Notes: generated by a model from the sequence alone, not told the origin. A stretch of 20,431 nucleotides of DNA from DASYSL01 sp036003365 (GCA_036003365.1 DASYSL010000206.1:1-20431); one strand, 5' to 3'. Positions 1 to 7,780 are shown, counted from the first letter of the stretch. Made by a program: numbers and translations.

Positions 1-85
1 GGAACCCGCACAAAAGGCGCACAATTTGGGCTCGTGGCGGGTGACGCTGACGCGCAAGTTATTGTCCGACAAGCGAGGGGTGGAA

Positions 86-159
86 TGTCCCCAACGGGAT
101 TCGAACCCGTGTTTCCGCCTTGAAAGGGCGGGGTCCTAGGCCGGCTAGACGATGGGGAC
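86..159 (-). tRNA. tRNA-Glu (anticodon UUC)
   Basis: The minus strand folds into a complete cloverleaf of 74 nt. The acceptor stem is GTCCCCA paired with TGGGGAC. The anticodon stem is CCGCC/GGCGG around the loop CTTTCAA, giving anticodon TTC (plus-strand positions 122-124). The T arm contains GGTTCGAATCC. The anticodon arm matches bacterial tRNA-Glu closely, and the D loop is one base longer than in the E. coli gene. CCA is not encoded: the genomic sequence after the discriminator A is TTCC, so CCA must be added enzymatically. It lies 89 bp downstream of the SPOR-domain ATPase gene and has its own promoter. Confidence 0.97.
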
Positions 160-194
160 GCTATTCAAAATGGGGTGTTAGCGGAGCGAGCGGC

Positions 195-224
195 AGTATA
201 GGTGCGGGTGTTCGCGCGCGTCAA
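195..224 (-). promoter_or_regulatory. sigma70-type promoter for tRNA-Glu
   Basis: Read on the minus strand, a -35 box TTGACG (219-224) is followed after 18 bp by a -10 box TATACT (195-200). Each matches five of six consensus positions. Transcription would start near 188, leaving a leader of about 29 nt before the mature tRNA 5' end at 159. It lies wholly in the gap after the ATPase gene, so the tRNA can be transcribed independently. Confidence 0.7.
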
Positions 225-248
225 ACCGCGCGTGAGTTGCCGGGAAAA

Positions 249-1895
249 CTAGGGGCGCTTGGCCGGCTCCAGCGCCACCACCATGCGGTCGGAGGGCACG
301 AGGCCGCCTTGCTCCAGGCGCTCGGCCTGCGTGCGCGCGTCTTCGGGATTCTCGAAGTCGCCGAGCACGACGCGATACCACGGGCCTTGATCGTGCGGCA
401 CCTCATCGACGTGTCCCTTCAATCCGCTCGACTTCTCGAGATCCGCGAGCGCCTGCTGCGCGCGCTCCTGGGTGTGGAACGACGCGACCTGGATCCCGAA
501 ATGCATCGCTGAGCTGGAGCTGTGCGAGGGCGCCGGGGAGGGGGCGGGCTGTGCCGGCCGCGTCGCATTGGTGACGGGAGGCGGGACGGGTTTCCTCTCC
601 TCCGCTGCCGGGTCTTCCACCTTCATCGCGCCCGTGGAGAACGCGCGCCACAAGGAAGAAGGAAGGCCGCTTGCCAGAAGCACGACCACGGCAACGAGCA
701 CGAGCACGAGGCCGATCGCCCAGGACGGAATGGCGCGCCAGAAGGGACGCGATTCGGTCTCGGGCTCGGCGGGAGCGGCCACGGGGGCTCGCTCGCGCCA
801 GTTATCGATCGAGCGCGCCTGAATTGGAGCGGGCGCGGGAGCAGGTACTGCGGCCGGCGCCGGTGCAGGAAGGGGCGGAGGCGCGGCCGGGCGCGGGAGC
901 GGCGCATGGGCCGGCTGTGGTGAGGGCGCGACCGCCGGACGCTGGGCCACCGCGACCACAGTGGGCGCTTCGCGCACCGAGGGCGGGGGCGGGGGCAGTG
1001 GCGGCGGCGTGTAGGGCGCGGGCGGTGGGGCGATTGGCGTCACGGCCGGAGGTGCGTCGGCCGCTGCTCTCGCCTTGCTGAGCACGCTCTGGAATCCGAA
1101 CTCCTCCACCACTTGCTTCACGTGTTCCGGTCGTACGCTGGGCGCGCCATCGACGTAGGCGTTGAGCAAGGCCTGCGCCGAAACAATATTGATCTCTCTC
1201 GGAATCCCGTTGGTGGTCGCGTACACGGCGGCGCATGCATCGGGCGGAAACACGCGCGGCGCGTCACCGCCGGCCACGCGCACGCGGTGCTGGATGTAGC
1301 GCTCGGTCTCCTGGCGATCCAACGGCTTGATGCGGTACTTCACGCTGATGCGCTGACGCAGCGGACGAAGCTCGGGGCTCGCGAGCAATTCTTCGAGCTC
1401 GGGCTGCCCGGCCAGGCAAATGTGCACGAGGTGGCCGCCGCGCCACTCCAAGTTGGAGAGCAGACGCACTTCCTCGAGCAGCTCGGGCGAGAGGTTCTGC
1501 GCTTCGTCGACGATCAAGATGCAGGTGTCGCCGCGATCGAGCCACTCGCCGAGGGCTTTCTCCAAGCGCTCGATCAAGGCCGGCTTGCTGAGATTGTCTT
1601 CGTACTTCACGCCGAAGCGATGGCACACCTCTTCGAGCAGCTCGCGGCGCGATAGGGCCGTGTTCTGCAGCAGCGCGACGTGCGCCTGCTGCGGAAGACG
1701 TCCCGTGAGATCGCGCACCGCCGTCGTCTTGCCGGTGCCGACCTCGCCGGTCACCAGCACGAAGGCCTCGCGGTTCTGGACGCCGTAGCGAAAGTGCGCG
1801 ACGGCTTCGAGATGCTCGGGGCTCGGGTAGACGAAGCGGGGGTCGTGACTCGTGGAGAATGGATTTTCCCGCAGCCCGAAATGGGCTTCGAACAT
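249..1895 (-). CDS. DamX/ExeA-like membrane AAA+ ATPase with C-terminal SPOR domain
   Basis: The 548-residue protein has four visible parts. An N-terminal AAA+ ATPase domain (about 1-270) opens with the FGLRENPF motif typical of ExeA/GspA-type ATPases, with Walker A GEVGTGKT at 50-57 and Walker B ILIVDE at 126-131. A long Pro/Ala-rich linker follows (about 280-380). One transmembrane helix lies at about 391-410, and a SPOR domain at about 465-540 (FGIQVASF to the end). SPOR domains bind denuded septal peptidoglycan, so the ATPase should face the cytoplasm and the SPOR domain the periplasm, as in E. coli DamX. ExeA instead ends in a PF01471 peptidoglycan-binding domain, so DamX is the closer architectural match. 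The likely role is in division or envelope-machine placement; the exact function is inferred. The ATG has a strong AGAGGAG ribosome site (plus-strand 1901-1907) five bases upstream. It lies 86 bp after pyrE. Confidence 0.88.
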   Translation of the reverse strand: MFEAHFGLRENPFSTSHDPRFVYPSPEHLEAVAHFRYGVQNREAFVLVTGEVGTGKTTAVRDLTGRLPQQAHVALLQNTALSRRELLEEVCHRFGVKYEDNLSKPALIERLEKALGEWLDRGDTCILIVDEAQNLSPELLEEVRLLSNLEWRGGHLVHICLAGQPELEELLASPELRPLRQRISVKYRIKPLDRQETERYIQHRVRVAGGDAPRVFPPDACAAVYATTNGIPREINIVSAQALLNAYVDGAPSVRPEHVKQVVEEFGFQSVLSKARAAADAPPAVTPIAPPPAPYTPPPLPPPPPSVREAPTVVAVAQRPAVAPSPQPAHAPLPRPAAPPPLPAPAPAAVPAPAPAPIQARSIDNWRERAPVAAPAEPETESRPFWRAIPSWAIGLVLVLVAVVVLLASGLPSSLWRAFSTGAMKVEDPAAEERKPVPPPVTNATRPAQPAPSPAPSHSSSSAMHFGIQVASFHTQERAQQALADLEKSSGLKGHVDEVPHDQGPWYRVVLGDFENPEDARTQAERLEQGGLVPSDRMVVALEPAKRP

Positions 1896-1981
1896 TCGTG
1901 CTCCTCTAGGGGATGCGACCCCCGTCAGGGTACCCCACCTGTAGATCGGCGCGGAAGCCGCCGGACTTGCGTGGCCAGGGG

Positions 1982-2572
1982 TTAGGAGGGGAGGGGCCGG
2001 CCGGCAGTCTTGAGGATCTCGGCCAAGGTATAGAGCGCGTGCACGGGGAGCGTGCTCTGCCCGAGACGCTCACGCCCGCCGGCCCCGCGGTCGACGACGC
2101 AGCCGAAACAGGCGATCGCGGCCCCGGCCTCGCGCACCGCCTCGGCGGCGGAAGCGAGCGAGCCGCCCTGCGTGAGCACGTCGTCCACCAAGAGGACGCG
2201 CGCGCCGGCAGAAAGGTTGCCCTCGATGCGGCTTCCCGTGCCGTGCCCCTTGGCTTCCTTTCTGACGAGGAAGCACTCGACGTGGGTTCCACGCGCGAGT
2301 GCTTCGAGCCCCAGCGCGGTCACCATGGGATCGGCGCCGAGCGTGGGGCCGCCAACCGCGGTGGGACCGTTTTCAGTGCCGAGTCCGGTGGCGTCGGCGA
2401 GCAGACGTGCCACCAGGCGCACGCCCTCCGGGTCGAGATTCGTCTTCCGCACGTCGACGTAGAAGTCGCTCTCGGCGCCGGACGCGAGCTTGAACTTCCC
2501 GAAACGCAGCGAGCGCTCGAGCAAGATGGCGAGGAGCCGGGTGCGCTCCGCTGAGGAGTCACGCGTGTCCAT
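1982..2572 (-). CDS. pyrE: Orotate phosphoribosyltransferase
   Basis: PyrE joins orotate to PRPP to make orotidine 5'-monophosphate in cytoplasmic pyrimidine synthesis. From the ATG at 2570-2572 the protein has 196 residues, within the usual range. It shows the substrate-binding start LASGAESDFYVD (29-40), the catalytic flexible loop RKEAKGHG (104-111), and the PRPP-binding signature VLLVDDVLTQGGS (126-138). The frame is also open upstream to a TTG at 2608. I reject that start because the TTG forms part of a perfect TTGACA promoter box, and the extra 12 residues (TRSPRAANVRA after the initiator) look non-conserved. No Shine-Dalgarno sequence precedes the ATG. It is followed in the same direction by the SPOR-domain ATPase after 86 bp, so co-transcription is plausible. 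No other pyrimidine gene is in view. Confidence 0.95.
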   Translation of the reverse strand: MDTRDSSAERTRLLAILLERSLRFGKFKLASGAESDFYVDVRKTNLDPEGVRLVARLLADATGLGTENGPTAVGGPTLGADPMVTALGLEALARGTHVECFLVRKEAKGHGTGSRIEGNLSAGARVLLVDDVLTQGGSLASAAEAVREAGAAIACFGCVVDRGAGGRERLGQSTLPVHALYTLAEILKTAGRPLPS

Positions 2573-2579
2573 GGCGCGC

Positions 2580-2608
2580 ACGTTCGCGGCTCGTGGGGAC
2601 CGTGTCAA
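2580..2608 (-). promoter_or_regulatory. candidate pyrE promoter (possible leaderless transcript)
   Basis: On the minus strand a perfect -35 box TTGACA (2603-2608) is followed after 17 bp by a poor -10 match, GAACGT (2580-2585). The start point implied by this spacing falls at about 2572-2574, on or next to the pyrE ATG. The weak -10 box keeps confidence low. Confidence 0.3.
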
Positions 2609-2622
2609 GCGCGCCGGTCGCG

Positions 2623-2631
2623 TGCTACGCT
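2623..2631 (+). promoter_or_regulatory. candidate extended -10 box for the subtilase gene
   Basis: TGCTACGCT fits the extended -10 pattern TGnTAnnnT often seen in GC-rich genomes. No good -35 box lies 17 bp upstream (TGTCAA at 2603-2608). Transcription would start near 2638, giving a leader of about 53 nt that contains the 2642-2667 hairpin. Confidence 0.22.
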
Positions 2632-2641
2632 CGTAAGTGGA

Positions 2642-2667
2642 TTCGGGCCTTCCGGGGAGCGCCCGAA
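2642..2667 (+). other. inverted repeat in the subtilase leader
   Basis: TTCGGGC (2642-2648) and GCCCGAA (2661-2667) are perfect reverse complements around a 12-nt loop. The repeat lies just upstream of the ribosome site at 2679-2682. It could be a leader hairpin or a protein-binding site; no T-run follows, so it is not a standard terminator. Confidence 0.3.
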
Positions 2668-2690
2668 GCCCATTCCGTGGAGATCGCCTC

Positions 2691-5615
2691 TTGCGCCTGC
2701 CTCTGGTTCGACGACCCCGCCTCGCCTCCGGACTCGCCAGTCTGATGGTGTTCGCGTGGACCTCGCTTGCTTGGCCGGCGCCGGCTCGCCTTACCCTTCC
2801 TCTTTATGATCCGGCGGCCGGGCAGACACAGGTGCCTGCCTTGGCGGTGGCGAAGTTCGAGGTCAAGGTCGGCGGCGCGGGGCTCGATCGCATGCGTGTG
2901 GCGGCCACCGCTCGCACCGGGCGAGCGGGCTTGGACGCGCTGCTCGACCGGTTTGCGGTGCGCGAGCTCGAGCCCGAATTCCCCACGACACGCGACGCGA
3001 CTCTCTCCTCTTATTACATCGTGCACTTGCCGGCGGGCGTGGCACTGGCCGAAGCCATCGGGGCGTTCCGCGCGGAAGCCGAAGTCGAGTCGGCGAATCC
3101 GATCGCGATTCTGCCGGTGGCGGCGGTGCCCAACGATTCGCTCTTCCAATTCCAATATGGCTTCGATCAGGCCAATGACCGTGACAGCGATCTGCCCGAA
3201 GCCTGGGACCTGACGCAGGGCGACACGACGATCGCCTTGGCGATCGTGGACACGGGCGTGTTGTGGTCGCACCCCGATCTGGCAGCCAATATCTGGCGCA
3301 ACGCCGGCGAGATCCCGGGCAATGGCTTGGACGACGACGGCAACGGCTATATCGACGATGTGCGCGGCTGGGATTTCGTCACGGGCGCCGTAGGCACATT
3401 CGGCGAGGACGTGAACACGCCCGACAACGATCCTTCGGACTACGCCGGCCACGGCACTGCGGTCGCCGGCATCGCCGGCGCCGTCGTGAACAATGTGAGC
3501 GGTGTGGCGGGCGCCGGCTACAAGTGCCGCATCATGCCGCTGCGTGCGGGATGGGAAGTGTCGGGTGGCAGCGTGGTCGACATGTCGTTCTGCGCGCAGG
3601 CCATCCAGTACGCCACCGACAACGGCGCCAAGGTCATCAACTGCTCGTGGCAGAACCTCGATCAGGGGGGATTGGGCGCGGCCGTGAGCTACGCCATCGC
3701 CCACGGCGTGACCGTCGTCGTGGCCGCGGGCAACGAAGGCACATCGACGCCGCCGCAGAACGATCTCGGCCAGCGCGGAGACTGCGTCGACGTGGCCGCA
3801 CTCGACGCCAACGACGTTCGTACCACGGTGTCCAACTTCGGGTCGTGGGTCGACGTGAGCGCGGCAGGCAACTTCGTGATCACCACGGGCTCGGCGCACT
3901 ACACGCCGACCTACACGTCGCCCGGCGGCACCTCGTTCGCGGCACCACTCGTGAGTGGCATCGTCGGGCTCTATCAATCGTGGCGCCATGCGCACGGCTT
4001 GCCGTATGCGCCGCCCGACACGGTGCGCTGGCGCCTGCACGACACCGCCGATCCGGTGGACGACGTGAATCCTACGTACGCGGGCAAGCTGGGCGGCGGG
4101 CGCGTGAACGCACGGCGCATGCTCACCGATCCGCCGACCTCGTTCTTCGTGCAGAGCTCCTCGGCGATCACCCGGTCTCCGGCCTCGGTCGATTGGGGCG
4201 GTAGCGCCGACGCCATTGTTTTTGCGGATGCCGATGGATCCGTGAGCGCCGTGGACGGCGCGTCGGGCGCGCCGCGCGCCGGATGGCCCGTGTCGATCGG
4301 CCCCAATCCTACGGATCCGGCGATCTGGGACATCGACTTCGATGGCGTGCCCGAAGTGCTGATCGGCTCTTCGGACGATGGCATGCTGCACGCGCTCAAA
4401 TCGAGTGGCAGCGAGGTGTCGGGCTGGCCGAAGCCATACGGGGCCATCCAGAGTGGACCGGTGATCGGCAATGTCAGCGGAACTCCGGCATTCGAGCTCG
4501 TGTTTGCGACGACCTCGCAGGTCCATGTCGTCGACCGCGCGGGGGTCGAGCTCGCCAACTGGCCGAAGACCCTGAAAGTCTCCACGACGCCGGCGCTCGC
4601 GGACCTCGATCACGACGGCTTGGCTGAAATCGTGATCGGTGCCAAGGATTCATCGCTGATCGTGTATCACGGAGACGGAACCGGATTCCCCGGGTGGCCA
4701 GTGAAGCTGGGGGGCGCACCCACGTCGCAACCCGCAATCGGGGACGTCGATGGCGACGGCCTTCCGGACATCGTCGTTGGCGCCACCGACGGATTCGTCT
4801 ACGCATTCACGTTGGGGGGCACCGCGATTCCGGGATTTCCCGTGGCCACGGGAGGAGCAATTCACTGCGCTCCCGCGCTCGCGGATTTCGATGGGGACGG
4901 CAAATACGAGATCGTCATCGGTTCGGACAGCGGCAAGCTCTTCGCCTGGCACGGGAATGGCGCTGCACTCGCGGGCTGGCCGGTCACCATCGGCTCGCCG
5001 TTCCAGGGATCGGTCGCGATCGCGGCGGTCACCGGGGACGGCACCCTCGAGGTTGCGGCCTGCGACGTCGGCGGTGGCGCTCACCTGTTGCGCGTCAACG
5101 GCACCGAAGTTCCTGGCTGGCCGCGCTCCACGGGCTCGGCAGCGCTCGGTGGTCCCACGCTCGGCGATCCCGATCATGATGGGCGCGCCGAGTACATCGC
5201 CGGAGGCGATCTTCTTTCGTGTTGGGATCTGGGCGCCAACACGTACGACGCAGCGCGCCGCCCGTGGTACACGGCCGGGCGCTCGTTCCTGCGGCAGAGC
5301 AACGTCGTCGTTCCCGCGATCGACGTTGGGCCGGCTGGGTCCGGACCCCATCGCCTAGCACTCGCGGCAGGCGCCAATCCGCTACGGCTGGGTGGAGCGC
5401 TCCGCTTCACCGCCCGTGGCAAGCCCGGAGCGCCGCTCGAGATCGGTCTCTTCGATCCCGCCGGAAGGCGGGTGAGGGCGGCGTCCCTGAGCTTCGGCTC
5501 CGAGGGCAGCGCCACCTGGATCGCGAGCGACCGCGGCTTTCGCGCGGGCGTCTACTTCCTCGCCGCGCGCTCGCAGGGCGAGAGTGTGACGACCAAGATC
5601 GTCCTCGTCCCCTGA
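2691..5615 (+). CDS. Secreted S8 subtilisin-like protease with seven-repeat propeller and sorting-type tail
   Basis: Numbered from a TTG at 2691, the protein has 974 residues. It begins with an Arg-rich signal peptide ending in APA (about 1-32), then a propeptide-like region. The S8 catalytic domain spans about 172-472, with Asp187 (IVDTG), His254 (GHGTAVAG), oxyanion Asn348 (AAGNEG) and Ser415 (GTSFAAP) all present. Residues 500-850 hold seven FG-GAP-like repeats, each with a GWP-type motif spaced 45-47 residues apart (Trp/Phe at 532, 579, 624, 669, 716, 763, 810) and several DxDxDG calcium-type loops, which suggests a seven-bladed propeller. The last 88 residues form a beta-sandwich tail ending AGVYFLAARS...TTKIVLVP, like T9SS type A sorting domains. 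I chose the TTG because GGAG at 2679-2682 lies eight bases before it and the signal peptide is then clean. The frame also opens at a GTG at 2637, which lacks a ribosome site. It probably acts outside the cell. Confidence 0.92.
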   Translation: MRLPLVRRPRLASGLASLMVFAWTSLAWPAPARLTLPLYDPAAGQTQVPALAVAKFEVKVGGAGLDRMRVAATARTGRAGLDALLDRFAVRELEPEFPTTRDATLSSYYIVHLPAGVALAEAIGAFRAEAEVESANPIAILPVAAVPNDSLFQFQYGFDQANDRDSDLPEAWDLTQGDTTIALAIVDTGVLWSHPDLAANIWRNAGEIPGNGLDDDGNGYIDDVRGWDFVTGAVGTFGEDVNTPDNDPSDYAGHGTAVAGIAGAVVNNVSGVAGAGYKCRIMPLRAGWEVSGGSVVDMSFCAQAIQYATDNGAKVINCSWQNLDQGGLGAAVSYAIAHGVTVVVAAGNEGTSTPPQNDLGQRGDCVDVAALDANDVRTTVSNFGSWVDVSAAGNFVITTGSAHYTPTYTSPGGTSFAAPLVSGIVGLYQSWRHAHGLPYAPPDTVRWRLHDTADPVDDVNPTYAGKLGGGRVNARRMLTDPPTSFFVQSSSAITRSPASVDWGGSADAIVFADADGSVSAVDGASGAPRAGWPVSIGPNPTDPAIWDIDFDGVPEVLIGSSDDGMLHALKSSGSEVSGWPKPYGAIQSGPVIGNVSGTPAFELVFATTSQVHVVDRAGVELANWPKTLKVSTTPALADLDHDGLAEIVIGAKDSSLIVYHGDGTGFPGWPVKLGGAPTSQPAIGDVDGDGLPDIVVGATDGFVYAFTLGGTAIPGFPVATGGAIHCAPALADFDGDGKYEIVIGSDSGKLFAWHGNGAALAGWPVTIGSPFQGSVAIAAVTGDGTLEVAACDVGGGAHLLRVNGTEVPGWPRSTGSAALGGPTLGDPDHDGRAEYIAGGDLLSCWDLGANTYDAARRPWYTAGRSFLRQSNVVVPAIDVGPAGSGPHRLALAAGANPLRLGGALRFTARGKPGAPLEIGLFDPAGRRVRAASLSFGSEGSATWIASDRGFRAGVYFLAARSQGESVTTKIVLVP

Positions 5616-5630
5616 TTCCCTCTCTCCCAT

Positions 5631-5786
5631 CACATGTGAAGAAAGTGGGTCACGCGTGCGATGGGCCCAGTCACAGGCCCGCGGGCCTGTAAGTGGGCCT
5701 CGTCGCCCAATCGCCCATTCGCTTGCCGTACGGCAAGCATGTGGGTCATTGCCAAGAAGCGCCCAATCGCATGCTCCGGAGCATGT
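5631..5786. repeat. 48-bp-period array of variable perfect palindromes
   Basis: Three units begin at 5645, 5693 and 5741, exactly 48 bp apart. Each is GTGGGYC, then 13 variable bases, then GCCCANTC, then an 18-bp slot holding a perfect or near-perfect palindrome, then two bases. The palindromes differ completely: ACAGGCCCGCGGGCCTGT (5673-5690), GCTTGCCGTACGGCAAGC (5721-5738) and CATGCTCCGGAGCATG (5770-5785). A truncated leading unit is seen as TCCCATC at 5626-5632 overlapping the 10-bp palindrome TCACATGTGA (5631-5640). The array fills most of the gap between the subtilase and the M23 gene. Function is unknown; candidates are an RNA with serial hairpins, a recombination or binding array, or mRNA 3'-end protection. 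I do not recognise the family. Confidence 0.85.
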
Positions 5787-5815
5787 CTGACGGTCGAGCC
5801 TCGTGAGCCGCTCCG

Positions 5816-5844
5816 TTGACCAGACCGCAACGCATTGCTAATTT
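5816..5844 (+). promoter_or_regulatory. promoter for the M23-dnaE-accA gene set
   Basis: The -35 box TTGACC (5816-5821, five of six) is followed after 17 bp by TAATTT (5839-5844), which is preceded by TGC to form an extended -10. The predicted start near 5851 leaves a leader of about 33 nt before the GTG at 5884. It lies just after the palindrome array and is the only good promoter seen before the closely packed genes downstream. Confidence 0.55.
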
Positions 5845-5883
5845 GCGTTTCGTGCCCGTCGCTTCGGGAGAGCGGGACGTGTC

Positions 5884-7773
5884 GTGCTGATCCTGGCGCT
5901 GGCGCGAATCGCGATGACGGTGACGGTGGGCGTCACGTACGTCTGGCCACTCGACGTGCCGGTGGCGCCGACCTCCACCTTCGGCGAATACCGCAGCCGC
6001 CACTTCCACGGCGGTCTCGACCTCTCCACGCAAGAAACCATCGGTTATCCGGTCCATGCTCCCGCCGAGGGCGTCGCCGTGCGCGTGCGCGCCTCGGGGG
6101 GCGGATACGGCCGCGCGCTCTATCTGCTCATGGCGGACGGGCGCACGGCTGTCTTCGGCCATCTCGATGGCTTCGCGCCGCCGCTCCAGGCGTGGGTGGA
6201 CTCCATTCAGCACGCGACGGGCAAGTACGAGCAGGACCTGGTCGTGCCGGCGCCGGGCCGCTTCCACTTCGCCCAGGGTGAGACCGTGGCCTGGGCGGGG
6301 GGCAGCGGGGCGGGGCCGCCGCACCTGCACATCGAGCTGCGCGAGGGCGACACCGGCATCAATCCCTGGCGCTTCGGGCTTTCGCCGGAGGACAGCGTGG
6401 CGCCGACCCTGGCCGCGCTCTGGGTGTATCCGGCCGGGGCGGCCGGACGCGTCGAGGGCGAAGCCAAGGCGCACCGCTACGCCTTCCACCAGACGGCCGC
6501 CGGGCCCACGCTCGAGCGTCCGATCGCGGTGCGCGGTCCGGTGCGACTCGCCGTCGAGGCCTGGGACCGCACGCAGGCGCGGCCGAACGAGCTCGGGATC
6601 TATGGGCTCACGGCGGCGATCGACGGGGCGGCGGTGTACGAAGCGCGCTTCGACTCCGTTTCGTGGCTTTTCGCCACGGAGGCGGAAGCGGTGTTCGATC
6701 CGGTGGCGCGCTCGTTCGGCCACACGGCGGGCTATGCGCTCACGCCGCCGGCCGGGCTCAAGTGCCTGGCGCTCAAGCGCTGGAGCCCCGAGTGGTCGGC
6801 ATCGAGTGGCCCGCACCAGCTCGACATCACGGCCGAAGACGTGCGCGGCAATCGCACGCGCCTGGAAGCGACGCTCGTCTGGTCGGACCAGGACGGGGAG
6901 CAAGCGGCGGGCAAGACGCGACGTGGCTCGGGTGGCATCGAGATCGTTCCACTGCGCCAGGCGCTCGCGGTGCGCTCGACGAGTCGAGCCGTGCCCGAGG
7001 TCACACCCAAGCTTCCGGAGCCGATCCCGCCCTCGCCCGCGAGCGGCGAGCGCGTGTTCGGCATCGATTCGAGCTTCCTGGGAAGGGTGGACATCACGTC
7101 GGGATCGTCGGAGCGGCATCTCGTGGTCGCCGAAGCCTCGCCGGGCTGGAGCCAGACGCTGCGCTCCACGGACGGCGCGTTCACGCTGCGCATCGACAAC
7201 GGCAGCGCCTTTGACCGCCAGACGGTGACGCTCGAGACCTGGGGCGCGGGAGTGGGGGCGACGTATCATATCGAGCCGGATTGGATGCCGATCGGCGATC
7301 CGGTGACCGTGCGACTGCGCCTTCCCGCCGGCTGGCCGGCCCGGCACACGGGAATCTTCCGCGTGTCCGGGCACGAGATGCGCTTCGTCGGCGGCGCCGA
7401 CAGCAGCGAATCCGGCTTTCTTTCGGGCAGCTCGAGGAATCTCGGGACGTTCACGGTGGAACGGGATACCATCGCACCCCGGGTGGGTGAGGCGCGCGTA
7501 TTCGCGGCCAAGCGCGCGCCTGCTCCGGGCACGCGCGTGCCGCCCACCGAGGTGCGCTGGTCGGCGGTGGACGCGCGCTCGGGCGTCGACGCGTCGGGCT
7601 TCCATCTCATGATCGACGCCAAGCTCGAGCCGGCCGAGTTCGATCCCGAGGGCGGGCGCCTGTCGTGGAGGCCGGGACCGAACGTGGCGAGCGGCTTCCA
7701 CGAATACGAGCTCACGGTCACCGACCGCCTCGACAATTCGATCACCAAGCGGGGACGCTTCCGCCTGCCATGA
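5884..7773 (+). CDS. Exported M23-family metallopeptidase
   Basis: The 629-residue protein starts with a short hydrophobic export segment (about 1-22). The M23/LytM domain follows: the zinc ligands are His42 and Asp46 (HGGLD) and His149 of the HLH motif (147-149, HLHIE), with a further conserved His93 (FGHLDG). All expected residues are present, so a zinc endopeptidase acting on peptidoglycan cross-links is likely, probably in the periplasm. Residues about 170-629 are a long non-catalytic beta-rich region; the last 70 or so resemble an Ig-like fold (YELTVTDRLDNS). The GTG start at 5884 has only a weak ribosome site; the ATG at 5914 is an alternative but cuts into the hydrophobic segment. The stop codon is only 7 bp before dnaE, so the two are almost certainly co-transcribed. 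Confidence 0.9.
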   Translation: MLILALARIAMTVTVGVTYVWPLDVPVAPTSTFGEYRSRHFHGGLDLSTQETIGYPVHAPAEGVAVRVRASGGGYGRALYLLMADGRTAVFGHLDGFAPPLQAWVDSIQHATGKYEQDLVVPAPGRFHFAQGETVAWAGGSGAGPPHLHIELREGDTGINPWRFGLSPEDSVAPTLAALWVYPAGAAGRVEGEAKAHRYAFHQTAAGPTLERPIAVRGPVRLAVEAWDRTQARPNELGIYGLTAAIDGAAVYEARFDSVSWLFATEAEAVFDPVARSFGHTAGYALTPPAGLKCLALKRWSPEWSASSGPHQLDITAEDVRGNRTRLEATLVWSDQDGEQAAGKTRRGSGGIEIVPLRQALAVRSTSRAVPEVTPKLPEPIPPSPASGERVFGIDSSFLGRVDITSGSSERHLVVAEASPGWSQTLRSTDGAFTLRIDNGSAFDRQTVTLETWGAGVGATYHIEPDWMPIGDPVTVRLRLPAGWPARHTGIFRVSGHEMRFVGGADSSESGFLSGSSRNLGTFTVERDTIAPRVGEARVFAAKRAPAPGTRVPPTEVRWSAVDARSGVDASGFHLMIDAKLEPAEFDPEGGRLSWRPGPNVASGFHEYELTVTDRLDNSITKRGRFRLP

Positions 7774-7780
7774 GGGCACG

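Noticed and set aside
1..85. Feature at the left edge
   Set aside because: I see no coding frame with a start, no RNA fold and no repeat that I can support in this stretch.
1896..1981. Terminator between pyrE and the SPOR-domain ATPase
   Set aside because: Only a 4-bp GGGG/CCCC pairing without a T-run could be found, so no terminator is called.
2637..2690. GTG at 2637 as the start of the subtilase
   Set aside because: There is no ribosome site, and it would add 18 residues in front of an otherwise clean signal peptide; the TTG at 2691 has GGAG at good spacing. It is not excluded.
2625..4613. Minus-strand open frame of 662 codons opposite the subtilase
   Set aside because: Its composition is typical of an antisense shadow, and the plus strand carries the complete S8 catalytic triad.
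5631..5786. CRISPR array
   Set aside because: The spacing is CRISPR-like, but the variable part is itself palindromic, the constant part is split in two, there are only three units and no cas genes are in the window.
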